Source of the DNA: Thiomargarita sp.
GTDB lineage: Bacteria > Pseudomonadota > Gammaproteobacteria > Beggiatoales > Beggiatoaceae
DNA length: 64,000 nucleotides
Direction: 5' to 3'
NCBI GenBank assembly: GCA_020718845.1
Contig: DYRG01000010.1
Coordinates: 1 to 64,000 of the forward strand
The notes beneath the pieces were generated by a model. It was given only the letters and a program-made list of their open reading frames with translations. It searched no databases and was not told the DNA's origin. The number at the start of each line of letters is the position of its first letter. Within the stretch, counting starts at the first letter, position 1. The position numbers and the translations under genes were made by a program. Below, one piece after another: positions 53,655 to 63,019 of this stretch.

Positions 53655-54737
53655 TTAAAAATTACTACGACAAATAGAGCAATCTGGACGTTCTTTGCAA
53701 CGTTGTTGAAATCTCAAAGGGGCGTGCGGTTTTAATTGATATTGAATCACCGCGCAATCATGTTCTGCTAAAGTTTCTGAGAAGTGATGCTTACCATTTT
53801 CTCCCGTCGCTACAAAGAAAAGATGTTTATTTTGTTTAGGTTGAACGGCGGCAATTAATGCGGCTTTTCCTACTAATGCAATTGGAGTTGGCGGCAAACC
53901 CGTTCTCGTATAAGTATTGTAAGGCGTATCTTTTAATAAATCTTCTTTGCGCAAATTCCCATCAAATGCTGTTTCTAATCCATAAATTACCGTCGGATCG
54001 GTTTGTAATTTCATACCTAATTGTAATCGTCGACTAAATACACCAGAAATCTCAGTTCTTTCTTCTGAATTAGCCGTTTCTTTCTCAATAATTGACGCTA
54101 AAATTAACGCTTGTTCTGGATTTTGTAAAGGTGATTCGGGTGATTTTTGTTCCCAAATTTCTTTTAAAAGATGCTGCATTTTTTTATAAGATCGTTGCAA
54201 AATTTCAATATCAGTGGTTTCTGCTTCAAATAAATAAGTGTCTGGAAAAAAACGTCCTTCTAAATGAGTTTCTGAAATCTCTAATTTTTCAATAATTTCC
54301 TGATGATTTAAGCCTTTTAATAAAGGTTTTATTTTAGGGTGTTTTTGGATATGAAAAAACATTTGTTGAAATATCCAACCTTCAGGAATTGAAATCGAAT
54401 ATTGCATGGTTTTTCCCGATTTCAATAATGCTAATAATTCCTTTGCATTCAAACCTTCAGTTAACGCATATTCTCCCGCTTTAATTTGCGTTTGACGAGT
54501 TAATTTTGCCCACATTACCCACCCTAAATCAAAATAATCTGGCAAAATTCCCTGTTCATTCAAGTCATTAGCAACTTGTCGTAAGGTTGCGCCCGATTTC
54601 ACACGATATTCTAATTGCGAGGAAATCGGTAACGGTTGTTCTAATCCTTGTTTAAAAAACCACGTTACTATGCTACCACTTGCAACAAGTATAGCTGTAA
54701 TAAAAGTAATTAAAATTAAACGAATAATTCTTAACAT
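53655..54737 (-). CDS. mltG: Endolytic murein transglycosylase MltG (YceG)
   Basis: 360-aa inner-membrane enzyme that cuts nascent glycan strands. One N-terminal membrane helix (residues 4-26), a LysM-like part (VKSGATLRQVANDLNEQGI), then the YceG catalytic domain with the Glu in LILASIIEKETAN, LQTDPTVIYGL, YNTYTRTGLPPTPIA and FFVATGENGKHHFSETLAEHD. After the normal end there is an odd tail with cysteines (C-x5-C-x2-C in QQRCKERPDCSICRSNF). The ATG at 54737 overlaps the truB stop (ATGTTAA). Usual neighbours pabC and tmk are missing. Confidence 0.94.
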   Translation of the reverse strand: MLRIIRLILITFITAILVASGSIVTWFFKQGLEQPLPISSQLEYRVKSGATLRQVANDLNEQGILPDYFDLGWVMWAKLTRQTQIKAGEYALTEGLNAKELLALLKSGKTMQYSISIPEGWIFQQMFFHIQKHPKIKPLLKGLNHQEIIEKLEISETHLEGRFFPDTYLFEAETTDIEILQRSYKKMQHLLKEIWEQKSPESPLQNPEQALILASIIEKETANSEERTEISGVFSRRLQLGMKLQTDPTVIYGLETAFDGNLRKEDLLKDTPYNTYTRTGLPPTPIALVGKAALIAAVQPKQNKHLFFVATGENGKHHFSETLAEHDCAVIQYQLKPHAPLRFQQRCKERPDCSICRSNF

Positions 54738-55609
54738 GGTCGACAAAATAAACGTTTGACTTTTAAAACCTGTTCCTCAATTTCACCCAAACCGAGAAAC
54801 GCACTTTTTTGAAATACTTTAATTAATCCATTGGGCAAAGCGTTTTCAAGTGTTACTATTTTGCCCTGTTGCAAACGCAGTGCATTTTCCTCTGATAAAT
54901 CAAGTTGAGGAAGTTGAGGTAAGGCATTTGATAAAGGCAAAAGAAATTGATCGATATTGTCAGTATTTTCTAGGGTTTGAAAATCGATCATTTTATCCCA
55001 TTTTCCAACCGACATTCGCCGTAATTGTCGAACATACGCACCGCACCCTAATGCTGCACCAATATCTTCAACTAAGGTTCTAATGTAAGTTCCTTTTGAA
55101 CAACTGACCCTTAATTTAAAAAAATTATCTTTAAAATCAAGTAATTGAAAATCATAAATCGTAATACGTCGAGGCTCACGATCAATGGTAATGCCTTTTC
55201 TAGCGAGTTTGTAAAGTGGTTGTCCAGCGTGTTTCAACGCGGCAAACATTGGAGGAATTTGCGCTTGTTCTCCCATAAAGGAACTTAAAACAATATTAAT
55301 TTGTTCAATGCTTAAATGAGGGACAGGTTTTTCGGTAAGAACTTCGCCTTCTGCATCGCCAGTAGTAGTTGTAATGCCAAGTTGAGCAACGGTTTGATAA
55401 ACTTTATCGGATTCTAATAAATAACCCGCTAATTTCGTACCTTCGCCAAAACAAATCGGCAATAACCCTTCCGCCAAATTATCTAAGCTACCTGTGTGTC
55501 CTGCTTTTTTCGCTCGAAACAAACGCTTAGCGCGTTGTAAAGCCCCGTTTGAACTAATTCCAACGGGTTTGTCGAGCAATAAAATCGCATCTAAATCGCG
55601 TGAAATCAT
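54731..55609 (-). CDS. truB: tRNA pseudouridine-55 synthase
   Basis: 292-aa enzyme that makes pseudouridine 55 in the T loop of tRNAs. ILLLDKPVGISSNGALQRAKRLF, catalytic Asp in GHTGSLDNLAEGLLPICFGEGTK, and SCSKGTYIRTLVEDIGAALGCGAYVRQLRR match TruB. Its start overlaps the rbfA stop by 4 bp (ATGA) and its stop overlaps mltG, so the three are co-translated. Confidence 0.97.
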   Translation of the reverse strand: MISRDLDAILLLDKPVGISSNGALQRAKRLFRAKKAGHTGSLDNLAEGLLPICFGEGTKLAGYLLESDKVYQTVAQLGITTTTGDAEGEVLTEKPVPHLSIEQINIVLSSFMGEQAQIPPMFAALKHAGQPLYKLARKGITIDREPRRITIYDFQLLDFKDNFFKLRVSCSKGTYIRTLVEDIGAALGCGAYVRQLRRMSVGKWDKMIDFQTLENTDNIDQFLLPLSNALPQLPQLDLSEENALRLQQGKIVTLENALPNGLIKVFQKSAFLGLGEIEEQVLKVKRLFCRPC

Positions 55610-55962
55610 GAATCAGAGGAACTTAGATTAGCTTGATGAAGTAACGTATTGATTTTACTCGCATATTCTAATGATTCATCATATAAAAAATGCAAACGCG
55701 GTGTTACGCGCAAATTCAACCGCTGTGATAAACCATGACGTAAAATACCTACTTGATTTTGAAGGTGTTTTACCGTATCGACTTCGCTTTTATCTCCACC
55801 CAACACCGTCACATAAATCGTTGCTTGTTGTAAATCGGGCGAAATTTTCACCGACGACACCGTAATTAATCCCGATGTGCGAATATTTTCTCTAATTAAA
55901 TCAGCAAGTTCACGTTGAATTAATTCGCTAACTCGTCGCGTCCGACTAAATTCTTTTGGCAT
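55606..55962 (-). CDS. rbfA: Ribosome-binding factor A
   Basis: 118-aa KH-fold protein needed for late 30S maturation and cold growth. SRTRRVSELIQRELADLIRENI at the N-terminus, TVSSVKISPDLQQATIYVTVLG and LRHGLSQRLNLRVTPRLHFLYDESLEYASKI at the C-terminus are diagnostic. It heads rbfA-truB-mltG; infB and nusA, normally upstream, are not here. Confidence 0.96.
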   Translation of the reverse strand: MPKEFSRTRRVSELIQRELADLIRENIRTSGLITVSSVKISPDLQQATIYVTVLGGDKSEVDTVKHLQNQVGILRHGLSQRLNLRVTPRLHFLYDESLEYASKINTLLHQANLSSSDS

Positions 55963-56036
55963 AGCTTTTTATCCATTTTGTAACAATTTGCGTTAGTATA
56001 TATGATTTCAAATTTGGTGTTGAGAAAAATAATTTC

Positions 56037-56684
56037 ATGAGCACAGTCCTAACTTTAGAACAACTTTGTTTTCATTATTCTCCAAATAAACCGTTATTAA
56101 AAAACATTAATTTTGAGTTAAAAGAAGGCGAAAAAGTTGCTTTATTAGGCAATAATGGGAGTGGAAAAACAACGTTATTTCAGCTAATTGTGGGTTTATT
56201 AAAACCGATTTCTGGAAATTTACATTTATTTGGTGAAACACCACAAACTGAACAAGATTTTCAACCTTTAAGATTACAAATCGGTTTTTTATTTCAAGAT
56301 AGCGATGATCAGTTGTTTTGCCCAACAGTTTTAGATGATGTGATGTTTGGTGTTTTAAATCAAGGAAAATCACCCAAAGAAGCAGAAATAATTGCAAGAG
56401 AAACTTTAAACAATTTAGGATTAGAAAAATTTGCAGATGTAACGCCCTTAAAATTATCAGGTGGTGAGAAAAAACTGGTTGCATTAGCAACGATTTTAGC
56501 CATGCAACCAAGTCTTTTACTATTAGATGAACCGACCAATGATTTAGATGATCATGCTCGTCAATGTTTATTAGAAATATTAAAACAACTTCCTCAATCA
56601 ATGTTAATTATTTCCCATGATCAAGCATTTCTAAATCAAATCACAACTCGAGCTATTTTTTTAAAGGAAGGTCATTTTATTTAA
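56037..56684 (+). CDS. CbiO/EcfA-like ABC transporter ATP-binding protein (orphan)
   Basis: 215-aa ATPase: LEQLCFHYSPNKPLLKNINFELKEGEKVALLGNNGSGKTT (Walker A), Q-loop FLFQDSDDQLFCPTVLDDVMFG, signature LSGGEKKLVALATILAMQPSLLLLDEPTNDLD with Walker B. The SDDQLF segment after the Q-loop is characteristic of cobalt/ECF-type ATPases. No permease or substrate-binding gene is adjacent. It might energise the ATPase-less ZnuAB-like importer at 10034-11640 (speculative). It is shorter than usual CbiO (about 270 aa), lacking most of the C-terminal dimerisation part. Its stop overlaps the convergent ccoI stop by 8 bp. Confidence 0.82.
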   Translation: MSTVLTLEQLCFHYSPNKPLLKNINFELKEGEKVALLGNNGSGKTTLFQLIVGLLKPISGNLHLFGETPQTEQDFQPLRLQIGFLFQDSDDQLFCPTVLDDVMFGVLNQGKSPKEAEIIARETLNNLGLEKFADVTPLKLSGGEKKLVALATILAMQPSLLLLDEPTNDLDDHARQCLLEILKQLPQSMLIISHDQAFLNQITTRAIFLKEGHFI

Positions 56685-59112
56685 CTATTGAAATTTTCTT
56701 TTCTGTTAAACGTAACGCATTGAAAACAACCAATAAAGAGCTTCCTGCCATTCCCACACCCGCAATCCAAGGCACAATTAAACCCATCATTGCAGCAGGT
56801 AGAACAAAAATATTATAACCTAATGCCCACCATAGATTTTGATGAATGATTTTTAAAGTCTTACGAGCTGTTTGTAATCCGATTTGTAATTGCTGTAAAT
56901 TTTCACTAAGCAAAATCATATCTGCACTTGCTCGAGCAACTTGTGTTCCACCACCCATTGCAATTGAAATCTGTGCCGCTGCTAAAACAGGTGCATCATT
57001 AACACCATCTCCTAGCATTGCAACGATTGCTCCGTTGTTTTGAAGTTCTTTTACTTTTTGCAATTTATCATCGGGAGAAAGTTGAAATCCAATTTCAGTT
57101 ATTTTAATTGCTTGCGCAACTTTTTTCGCACTATTTTCGTGATCGCCCGTTAAAAGCAATGTTTTAATACCCATTTTTTGAAGATATTGTACTAATTCAA
57201 AAGCACCTTCTCGTAAATGATCACTCAAAGCAAATGCTGCACAAATTTGATTTATATTTGCTAACCAAACTAAAGTATCTCCATTACGTTGCAATTTCTC
57301 TCTTAAATTTTGAGGAATTGAAACATTTTGTTGTTTAAGAAACTCAGCCGTTCCTAAAAAATATTGTGTTCCATTAATGATACCTTGCAAACCAGCTCCC
57401 GCTTGATTGATAACTTGCTCAGCAGTAGGCATTTCTCCAGAAACCGCACTTAAAATAGCTTTTGCAATCGGATGCTCTGAATGTTGTTCTAACGATCCCG
57501 CGATCCCTAAAACTTGCTGTTCATTCAAATCATTATACAAATAGGTTTTCAATAATTGTAATTTACCATCAGTGAGCGTTCCAGTTTTATCAAAAACGAA
57601 ATGAGTTGCTCTCGCCAAAGTTTCTAAAGCATGACCGCGAGTTGTTAAAAGACCATGCTTGGTTAATGTTCCAGTTGCAGCCGTAATTGCAACGGGTGTT
57701 GCTAACGATAATGCACACGGACAAGTAACCACTAAAACGGCTAATGTAATCGGCAACCAAACCGTTGGATCAACCGTCCACCAATACCATGCTACGCCCG
57801 CTGCTAGAAATAAAATTATAATAACAAAATAGGCAGCAATTTTATCGGCGATTTGAGTAATATAAGGTTTCTCACTTTGCGCACGTTCTAATAATCTTAA
57901 AATATGCGATAAAATTGTATCGTCACCTAATTTTTCTACCCGCATTTGTAAAGGGCTTTCAATGTTAATTGTTCCTGCAATCAAATGATCGTTTTCTTTT
58001 TTTAGAAGAGGAAGATTTTCACCCGTTAATAAGGCCTCATTGACACTAGATTGTCCTTCAATTATAATACCGTCAGCGGGAATACTTTCTCCCGCTTTAA
58101 TTAACACCAAATCGCCAATTTTAAGTTCAGCTACTGCGATGATTTCTATGAGATTTTCTTTGATGCGATTTGCCATTGCGGGAAGCATTTGTACTAATGA
58201 TTCAGAAGCCTGCGCACTTCGATGTCGTGCCATTAATTCAAAATAGCGTCCTAACAATAATAGAAACACAAACATCGTCACCGAATCATAATAAACGTGT
58301 TGCCCTTGATAAATCGTTTCCCAAACACTTCCTAGAAATGCTAACCAAATCCCTAATGAAACAGGTACATCCATTCCAAATTGCCCTTGTTTCAAATCAC
58401 GCCAAGCGTTTTGATAAAAAGGTAGTGCAGAATAGAGCAACACAGGGATCGTCATTAACAAATTAATCCAATAAAATAAAACCCTAAATTCATGCTCAAT
58501 TCCATAATAATCTCCCGCGTATAATGCAATAGAAGTCATCATTACTTGCATACTCAAAACACCTGCGACACCTAAACGTCTTAATTGTTGCTGGCGTTCT
58601 TTATCTAGTAATGCTTGTTGTTTAGCTGGATCATAAGGATGGGCGAAATAACCAATTGCACTAATTGCTTGCAAAATTTCGCTTAATTTGATTTGACGTT
58701 CATCCCATTGCACACGCGCACGATGGGTAGTATAATTGATTTGTACATTTAAGATACCTTTTAAGGATTTCAAATGTTTTTCATTTAACCAAATGCACGC
58801 CGCACAAGTAATTCCTTCTAATATCAAAGAGGCTTCTCGCAAATGCTCTCCTGCATCACGAACAAAGCGTTTTTGAATTTCAGGATTATCATAGATTTGA
58901 GTTTGTTGCAGAAATTCAGGGACTAAAGTTTTGCCAGTCGGAGCGGTTTCTGTACGAAAACGGTAGAAATCCGTCAAACCATTTTCTACAATGGCTTGAG
59001 CAACTGCGTGGCAACCTGCACAACACATTTTATGGGTTTGATTATCGATTTCAACGCTTAAATTAACTTCTTTAGGGATTTCTAATCCACAATGAAAACA
59101 GTTTTCTGACAT
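56677..59112 (-). CDS. ccoI: Copper-translocating P-type ATPase, CcoI/FixI-type
   Basis: 811-aa P1B ATPase. The N-terminus has CFHCGL and MCCAGCHAVAQ (DUF-type metal site, as in CcoI) and a heavy-metal domain with GITCAACIWLNEKHL. Eight membrane segments; the metal path is CPCALSLATPVAI; phosphorylation site DKTGTLTDGKLQ; GDGVNDAPVLAAAQIS near the C-terminus. CcoI exports copper needed to mature cbb3-type oxidase; the double-Cys N-terminus separates it from CopA. No ccoNOQP, ccoG, ccoH or ccoS gene is adjacent. Confidence 0.93.
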   Translation of the reverse strand: MSENCFHCGLEIPKEVNLSVEIDNQTHKMCCAGCHAVAQAIVENGLTDFYRFRTETAPTGKTLVPEFLQQTQIYDNPEIQKRFVRDAGEHLREASLILEGITCAACIWLNEKHLKSLKGILNVQINYTTHRARVQWDERQIKLSEILQAISAIGYFAHPYDPAKQQALLDKERQQQLRRLGVAGVLSMQVMMTSIALYAGDYYGIEHEFRVLFYWINLLMTIPVLLYSALPFYQNAWRDLKQGQFGMDVPVSLGIWLAFLGSVWETIYQGQHVYYDSVTMFVFLLLLGRYFELMARHRSAQASESLVQMLPAMANRIKENLIEIIAVAELKIGDLVLIKAGESIPADGIIIEGQSSVNEALLTGENLPLLKKENDHLIAGTINIESPLQMRVEKLGDDTILSHILRLLERAQSEKPYITQIADKIAAYFVIIILFLAAGVAWYWWTVDPTVWLPITLAVLVVTCPCALSLATPVAITAATGTLTKHGLLTTRGHALETLARATHFVFDKTGTLTDGKLQLLKTYLYNDLNEQQVLGIAGSLEQHSEHPIAKAILSAVSGEMPTAEQVINQAGAGLQGIINGTQYFLGTAEFLKQQNVSIPQNLREKLQRNGDTLVWLANINQICAAFALSDHLREGAFELVQYLQKMGIKTLLLTGDHENSAKKVAQAIKITEIGFQLSPDDKLQKVKELQNNGAIVAMLGDGVNDAPVLAAAQISIAMGGGTQVARASADMILLSENLQQLQIGLQTARKTLKIIHQNLWWALGYNIFVLPAAMMGLIVPWIAGVGMAGSSLLVVFNALRLTEKKISIVK

Positions 59113-59185
59113 TTTGTAATCTTTCTTTTTTAACCAAAAAATAATATACTTTTAATATCTCGTATTATATTTCAATTTTATAATT

Positions 59186-59626
59186 ATGACAAATCAAAAA
59201 TTGCTTATTTCTGCACCACTCACAATTTGCCCTATATTTTCCAAAAAATTAGCTTTTTTAATCACCATAACACATGGAGGTGCATTAGTCGGAATTTGGT
59301 TTGCAGCATTAGATATTAAAATAAAAATAGCTCTAAGCATTTGGGTTTTAATTGTAAGCTATTATAATACCAATAAACATTTGTTTTTCAAATATCGACA
59401 AATCACCAAGAAAATTATTCTACAATATGATTATATTTTATTGACTAATGAGCTAACTGCAACCATTCTTTCTCATGTTTATGTGCATTCAAGATTCATT
59501 ATTTTACCTTTAAAATTATCTAACAAGAAATATGAAACGCTGATTCTATTTGAAGATAGTTTAGATGAAACAACCTTTCATTATTTGCGAGTTCGTTTAT
59601 TACATCCACTAAAAAACATTAATTAA
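59186..59626 (+). CDS. YgfX/CptA-like membrane protein
   Basis: 146-aa protein with two close membrane segments (about residues 22-40 and 45-62), then a soluble C-terminal half. The short loop between the segments, IKIKIALSIWVL, and the ending LILFEDSLDETTFHYLRVRLLH resemble YgfX (CptA), whose C-terminus has a DSL...FRxLRxxL motif. In enterobacteria YgfX is encoded with SdhE; here SdhE is absent. Called a toxin acting on the cytoskeleton in E. coli, but that role is debated. Moderate confidence from pattern alone. Confidence 0.55.
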   Translation: MTNQKLLISAPLTICPIFSKKLAFLITITHGGALVGIWFAALDIKIKIALSIWVLIVSYYNTNKHLFFKYRQITKKIILQYDYILLTNELTATILSHVYVHSRFIILPLKLSNKKYETLILFEDSLDETTFHYLRVRLLHPLKNIN

Positions 59627-61718
59627 TCATCACAATTCCACCTTTAATAATTAGAATTCCTCCCCCTTCAACTTGCCCCATTGCTCCGCCTTTTTCTTGC
59701 ATCATTGCACCCCCTTCATTTTTAATCATTACATTACCTTTATTTTCTAATGAAACATTTGCCGTCGATTTAATAGAAACATTCGCATTATTTTCGATAG
59801 AAACGTTAGCTTTATTTTTCATAGTAACGCCTGCTTCGTTCTCAAAATTAATACCGGCTTTGTTTTTCATATTTAACATGGCTTCGGTTTTGATATTTTG
59901 AGAACCTTTGATTGAAACATTACCAGTAACTTCTATTGTTAATGTTCCCATTACTTTCAATTTATAATTACCTGTTACTTCATGTGTAAAATTAGCATCG
60001 TTCTTATGTGTTTCATTACCCGTTACTTTTAAATCACGTTTGCCTTTTACTTCGTGAGTTTCATTACCTGTTTTTACATAAACAAACCGATTACCTTTTT
60101 CAACGGTTAGAGTTTCATGTTCTTCTTCAATGGTTGTTGTGCGATTTTTCTTAATTTTATTTATTTCATCATTTCCTACTGTTTTTTGTCGATCATGCTC
60201 AACCATAATAGTCATATCTTTTTGAGCGTGTTGATAGAAAAGTTCTTCTCCTTTTTTATCTTCAAAAAATATTTCATTAAAATCCTCAGTTCCTCCTTTT
60301 AAACTAGAGCGTGTTTTAAGCGTACTTTTAGTTTTATTTGCGGGCAACGCATAAGGCACAGTTTGCTCTGCATTATAAACCGATCCAATCACTAAAGGAC
60401 GGTCTGGATCACCATTCACAAAACTCACTAAAACTTCTTGTCCAATACGCGGTAGAAACAAACGTCCCCATGCTTTTCCAGCCCAACTTTGATTAACACG
60501 AATAAAACAAGTTGTTTGTTCATCTTTCTTACCTTTTTGATCCCAATGAAATTGCACTTTAATTCGCCCGTATTTATCGGTATAAATTTCTTCACCTTTA
60601 GGTCCTGTGACAACCGCTGTTTGCAATCCAGCAATTCGTGGTTTTGGCGTAGAAACAATTGGGCGAAATTGAACGGTTGCGGGAATTGCCTGAAATGAAT
60701 TTGAATATTCCGTTAAACTCGCAGAAATAGACAATGAATAAATAATATATTCCGCATTTATATCTTTTCTAGGATGTTTTTCTAAGGTAAATTTTCTTCC
60801 CGCTCCAAACCCAATACAATAGCTTTCGCCAAATAAAATTTTCTTCTGCCATTCAAATGATTGAATTCGAGTATTTGCAACCTTATCCGCCGCGCTGGTA
60901 GTATCTATACCTCCTTGATAAGATTGATATTCGTAGATTCGCATTTTACTGGTTGATTTACCCGTAACTTCTGTTTTTAAATCAGTCGAAGGGGTTTCAA
61001 AATGATAATCATCGATTGCATATTTAGCAGGCAACGTTTGTTGAGATATAAAACATTTGTGAATAACATCTTCGGGATTTGAAGATTCATAGATTTCCCA
61101 AAACCGAACTTTATTATAACCAATAACGTTTTGGTGAACACTTAAATCATCTGCGAGAACTAAAGTATGTTTAGATTCTGAATGCTCAAAGAAATAAAAA
61201 ATTCCATCATCTTCCATTAATCGACAAACAAAAGAAAAAGCCGTTTCGTCATATTGTACACAATATTCGCGTTTGGTATAAGTTCCTTTCAAGGAATCTT
61301 TAAAATCTGAAAACCCTAGTTCTTTAAATATAGCTTTAATTATTTCTGGCGTGCTCATATTTTGAAATATTTGGCAATTCTTTGTTAAAGTTAAGAACCA
61401 AAACCAAGGACGCAATGTAACATGATATACAGTCAAATGCGTTTCTGCATCTGGTGTCTTATCACTTTTTGCTTGTGTAAAAGCGGTTGCAATACCATGA
61501 ATATAACGTTTGTAACTATTAGTAAATTCTAAAGTTACACCCACTGGTTTTCCTACAATATTATCAAAGGCTAAATTATTAGTTTCAGAAATCGCTTCTA
61601 CCGTGTATTCAAATAATTCAGAAAGTTTTTCATTACCTTGCAAATGTCTAAAAATAAGTTTATCTTTTCCTAACGGTGTAGATACCTTAAAATATTGATT
61701 ATCTTGTGTAAGTGGCAT
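59619..61718 (-). CDS. vgrG: Type VI secretion spike protein VgrG (TssI)
   Basis: 699-aa spike protein. The gp27-like part (residues 1-350) includes LIFRHLQGNEKLSELFEYTVEAIS, FVCRLMEDDGIFYFFEHSE and RIYEYQSYQGGID; the gp5-like OB fold has VTGPKGEEIYTDKYGRIKVQFHWDQKGK, CFIRVNQSWAGKAWGRLFLPRIGQEVLVSFVNGDPDRPLVIGSVYN. From about residue 600 it ends in roughly ten 8-residue repeats ([GN]V[ST][IM]xNxA) that would form the triangular beta-helix needle. No C-terminal effector domain. The ATG at 61718 has AAAGGAAACTCTT upstream. No other T6SS, PAAR or effector gene is adjacent. Confidence 0.93.
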   Translation of the reverse strand: MPLTQDNQYFKVSTPLGKDKLIFRHLQGNEKLSELFEYTVEAISETNNLAFDNIVGKPVGVTLEFTNSYKRYIHGIATAFTQAKSDKTPDAETHLTVYHVTLRPWFWFLTLTKNCQIFQNMSTPEIIKAIFKELGFSDFKDSLKGTYTKREYCVQYDETAFSFVCRLMEDDGIFYFFEHSESKHTLVLADDLSVHQNVIGYNKVRFWEIYESSNPEDVIHKCFISQQTLPAKYAIDDYHFETPSTDLKTEVTGKSTSKMRIYEYQSYQGGIDTTSAADKVANTRIQSFEWQKKILFGESYCIGFGAGRKFTLEKHPRKDINAEYIIYSLSISASLTEYSNSFQAIPATVQFRPIVSTPKPRIAGLQTAVVTGPKGEEIYTDKYGRIKVQFHWDQKGKKDEQTTCFIRVNQSWAGKAWGRLFLPRIGQEVLVSFVNGDPDRPLVIGSVYNAEQTVPYALPANKTKSTLKTRSSLKGGTEDFNEIFFEDKKGEELFYQHAQKDMTIMVEHDRQKTVGNDEINKIKKNRTTTIEEEHETLTVEKGNRFVYVKTGNETHEVKGKRDLKVTGNETHKNDANFTHEVTGNYKLKVMGTLTIEVTGNVSIKGSQNIKTEAMLNMKNKAGINFENEAGVTMKNKANVSIENNANVSIKSTANVSLENKGNVMIKNEGGAMMQEKGGAMGQVEGGGILIIKGGIVMIN

Positions 61719-61798
61719 AAGAGTTTCCTTTTTACAAAAATCATTTAGTATTAAACACTGAATTACGTTGAGATTCAAGCCCTCAAATGGAGAAAATA

Positions 61799-63019
61799 AT
61801 GAACATTGAGAAAAAAACTATAGAAGAAAATGAGAATTTGCAAGCACCAGCGCGTTATGTGCAGGAAGCGCGTTTGTTATTAACTTATGCGGCACAAAAT
61901 GGTTTGGATTTAGAGGAACGCTTGGTAAAAGAAATAGTGGACGCAAAAAGTGCTTTAGAAACCAATCGGTGGAATGCAGAAATTGAAGCACGTTTTTGGA
62001 TGGCGTTTAATAAAATTGCTAAATTAGTTGCACCAGTTTCGGTGGATAGTTTGAAAGCAACTCACGTTTTAACGGATGATCGAGATTTTAATCGTAAAGG
62101 TGGTTTTTTAAATGATTTAACAACTTGGTTCTTTGGAAAGAAAACCCGTTCTGCTGCTCAAAGAAGTGTGATTACTTATCAACGAGGAACATTATTAGTT
62201 TTAGCATTATTAATGTTAGCACAATTTTATTGGATTATTGTTTCAAACTTAACCACTGATATTTCTCAAACGTTGCCAAAAAAGATTGAAACATTGGAAC
62301 AAGAACGCAGTCGTTTATTATTACAAGTTTCTCCTGAAAAAGCGATTTCTAAAGATAAAAAACCACTTGAAATAGTGGCTGAAGCTGGTATTTCGCCTGA
62401 TGATATTTCTATTCCTCCTAAAAAAATTGAAGAAACGCCTATTTTACCTATTAATCAACAGATTCAAATTATTGAGAAACAAATTGAGGAAACTAAATAT
62501 CGTTTGGAAGCAAATTATAATTTATTAACAGTATGGGTTAGTTCATTTTTTGCTAATAAAACCCAAGAAAATATTAAAAAACAAGGAACATCACAGAAAT
62601 TAGAAGCACAAAGGAATATTTTGAGAGATACTGCCTCTTTACAGGAAGCAAAATTTATTTTACAAGGTATCCAACTCTATATTTTACCACTACTTTATGG
62701 ATTATTGGGCGCAGCGGCTTATGTTTTAAGAACCCTAACAACAGAAATCCGCAATTTAACATACGAAATTGAATCAAACATTCGTTATCGTTTGAGAATC
62801 CAATTAGGTGCAGTTTCTGGTTTGGCGATTGGATGGTTTAGTGATGCGGGCTTAACTTTTTCTGCGAGCACGTTATCGCTTTCTCCTTTGGCATTGGCAT
62901 TTCTCGCGGGTTATAGTGTAGAAGTTTTATTTTCTTTAATGGATCGAATGATTTATACATTTTCTTCTAGTGATGATGTGGAGAAAAAACCAAGAAACGA
63001 TAAATCCTCCGTAAGTTAA
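61799..63019 (+). CDS. Large membrane protein of unknown function
   Basis: 406-aa protein. Cytoplasmic N-terminus of about 125 residues (APARYVQEARLLLTYAAQNG, EIEARFWMAFNKIAKLVAPVS), one membrane segment at about 130-152, a long middle region with coiled-coil stretches (PKKIETLEQERSRLLLQV and IQIIEKQIEETKYRLEANYN), a pair of membrane segments (about 280-305 and 335-375) around TEIRNLTYEIESNIRYRLRIQLG, and a polar tail. Family not recognised. It is divergent from vgrG with only 80 bp between starts, so a shared promoter region is likely. A GGAGAAAATA site favours the ATG at 61799 over 61787. Confidence 0.7.
   Translation: MNIEKKTIEENENLQAPARYVQEARLLLTYAAQNGLDLEERLVKEIVDAKSALETNRWNAEIEARFWMAFNKIAKLVAPVSVDSLKATHVLTDDRDFNRKGGFLNDLTTWFFGKKTRSAAQRSVITYQRGTLLVLALLMLAQFYWIIVSNLTTDISQTLPKKIETLEQERSRLLLQVSPEKAISKDKKPLEIVAEAGISPDDISIPPKKIEETPILPINQQIQIIEKQIEETKYRLEANYNLLTVWVSSFFANKTQENIKKQGTSQKLEAQRNILRDTASLQEAKFILQGIQLYILPLLYGLLGAAAYVLRTLTTEIRNLTYEIESNIRYRLRIQLGAVSGLAIGWFSDAGLTFSASTLSLSPLALAFLAGYSVEVLFSLMDRMIYTFSSSDDVEKKPRNDKSSVS

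Noticed and set aside
59622-59855. Tandem-repeat or CRISPR-like array at the vgrG 3' end
   Set aside because: The periodicity is an 8-residue protein repeat with degenerate DNA, part of the VgrG needle, not a DNA repeat array.
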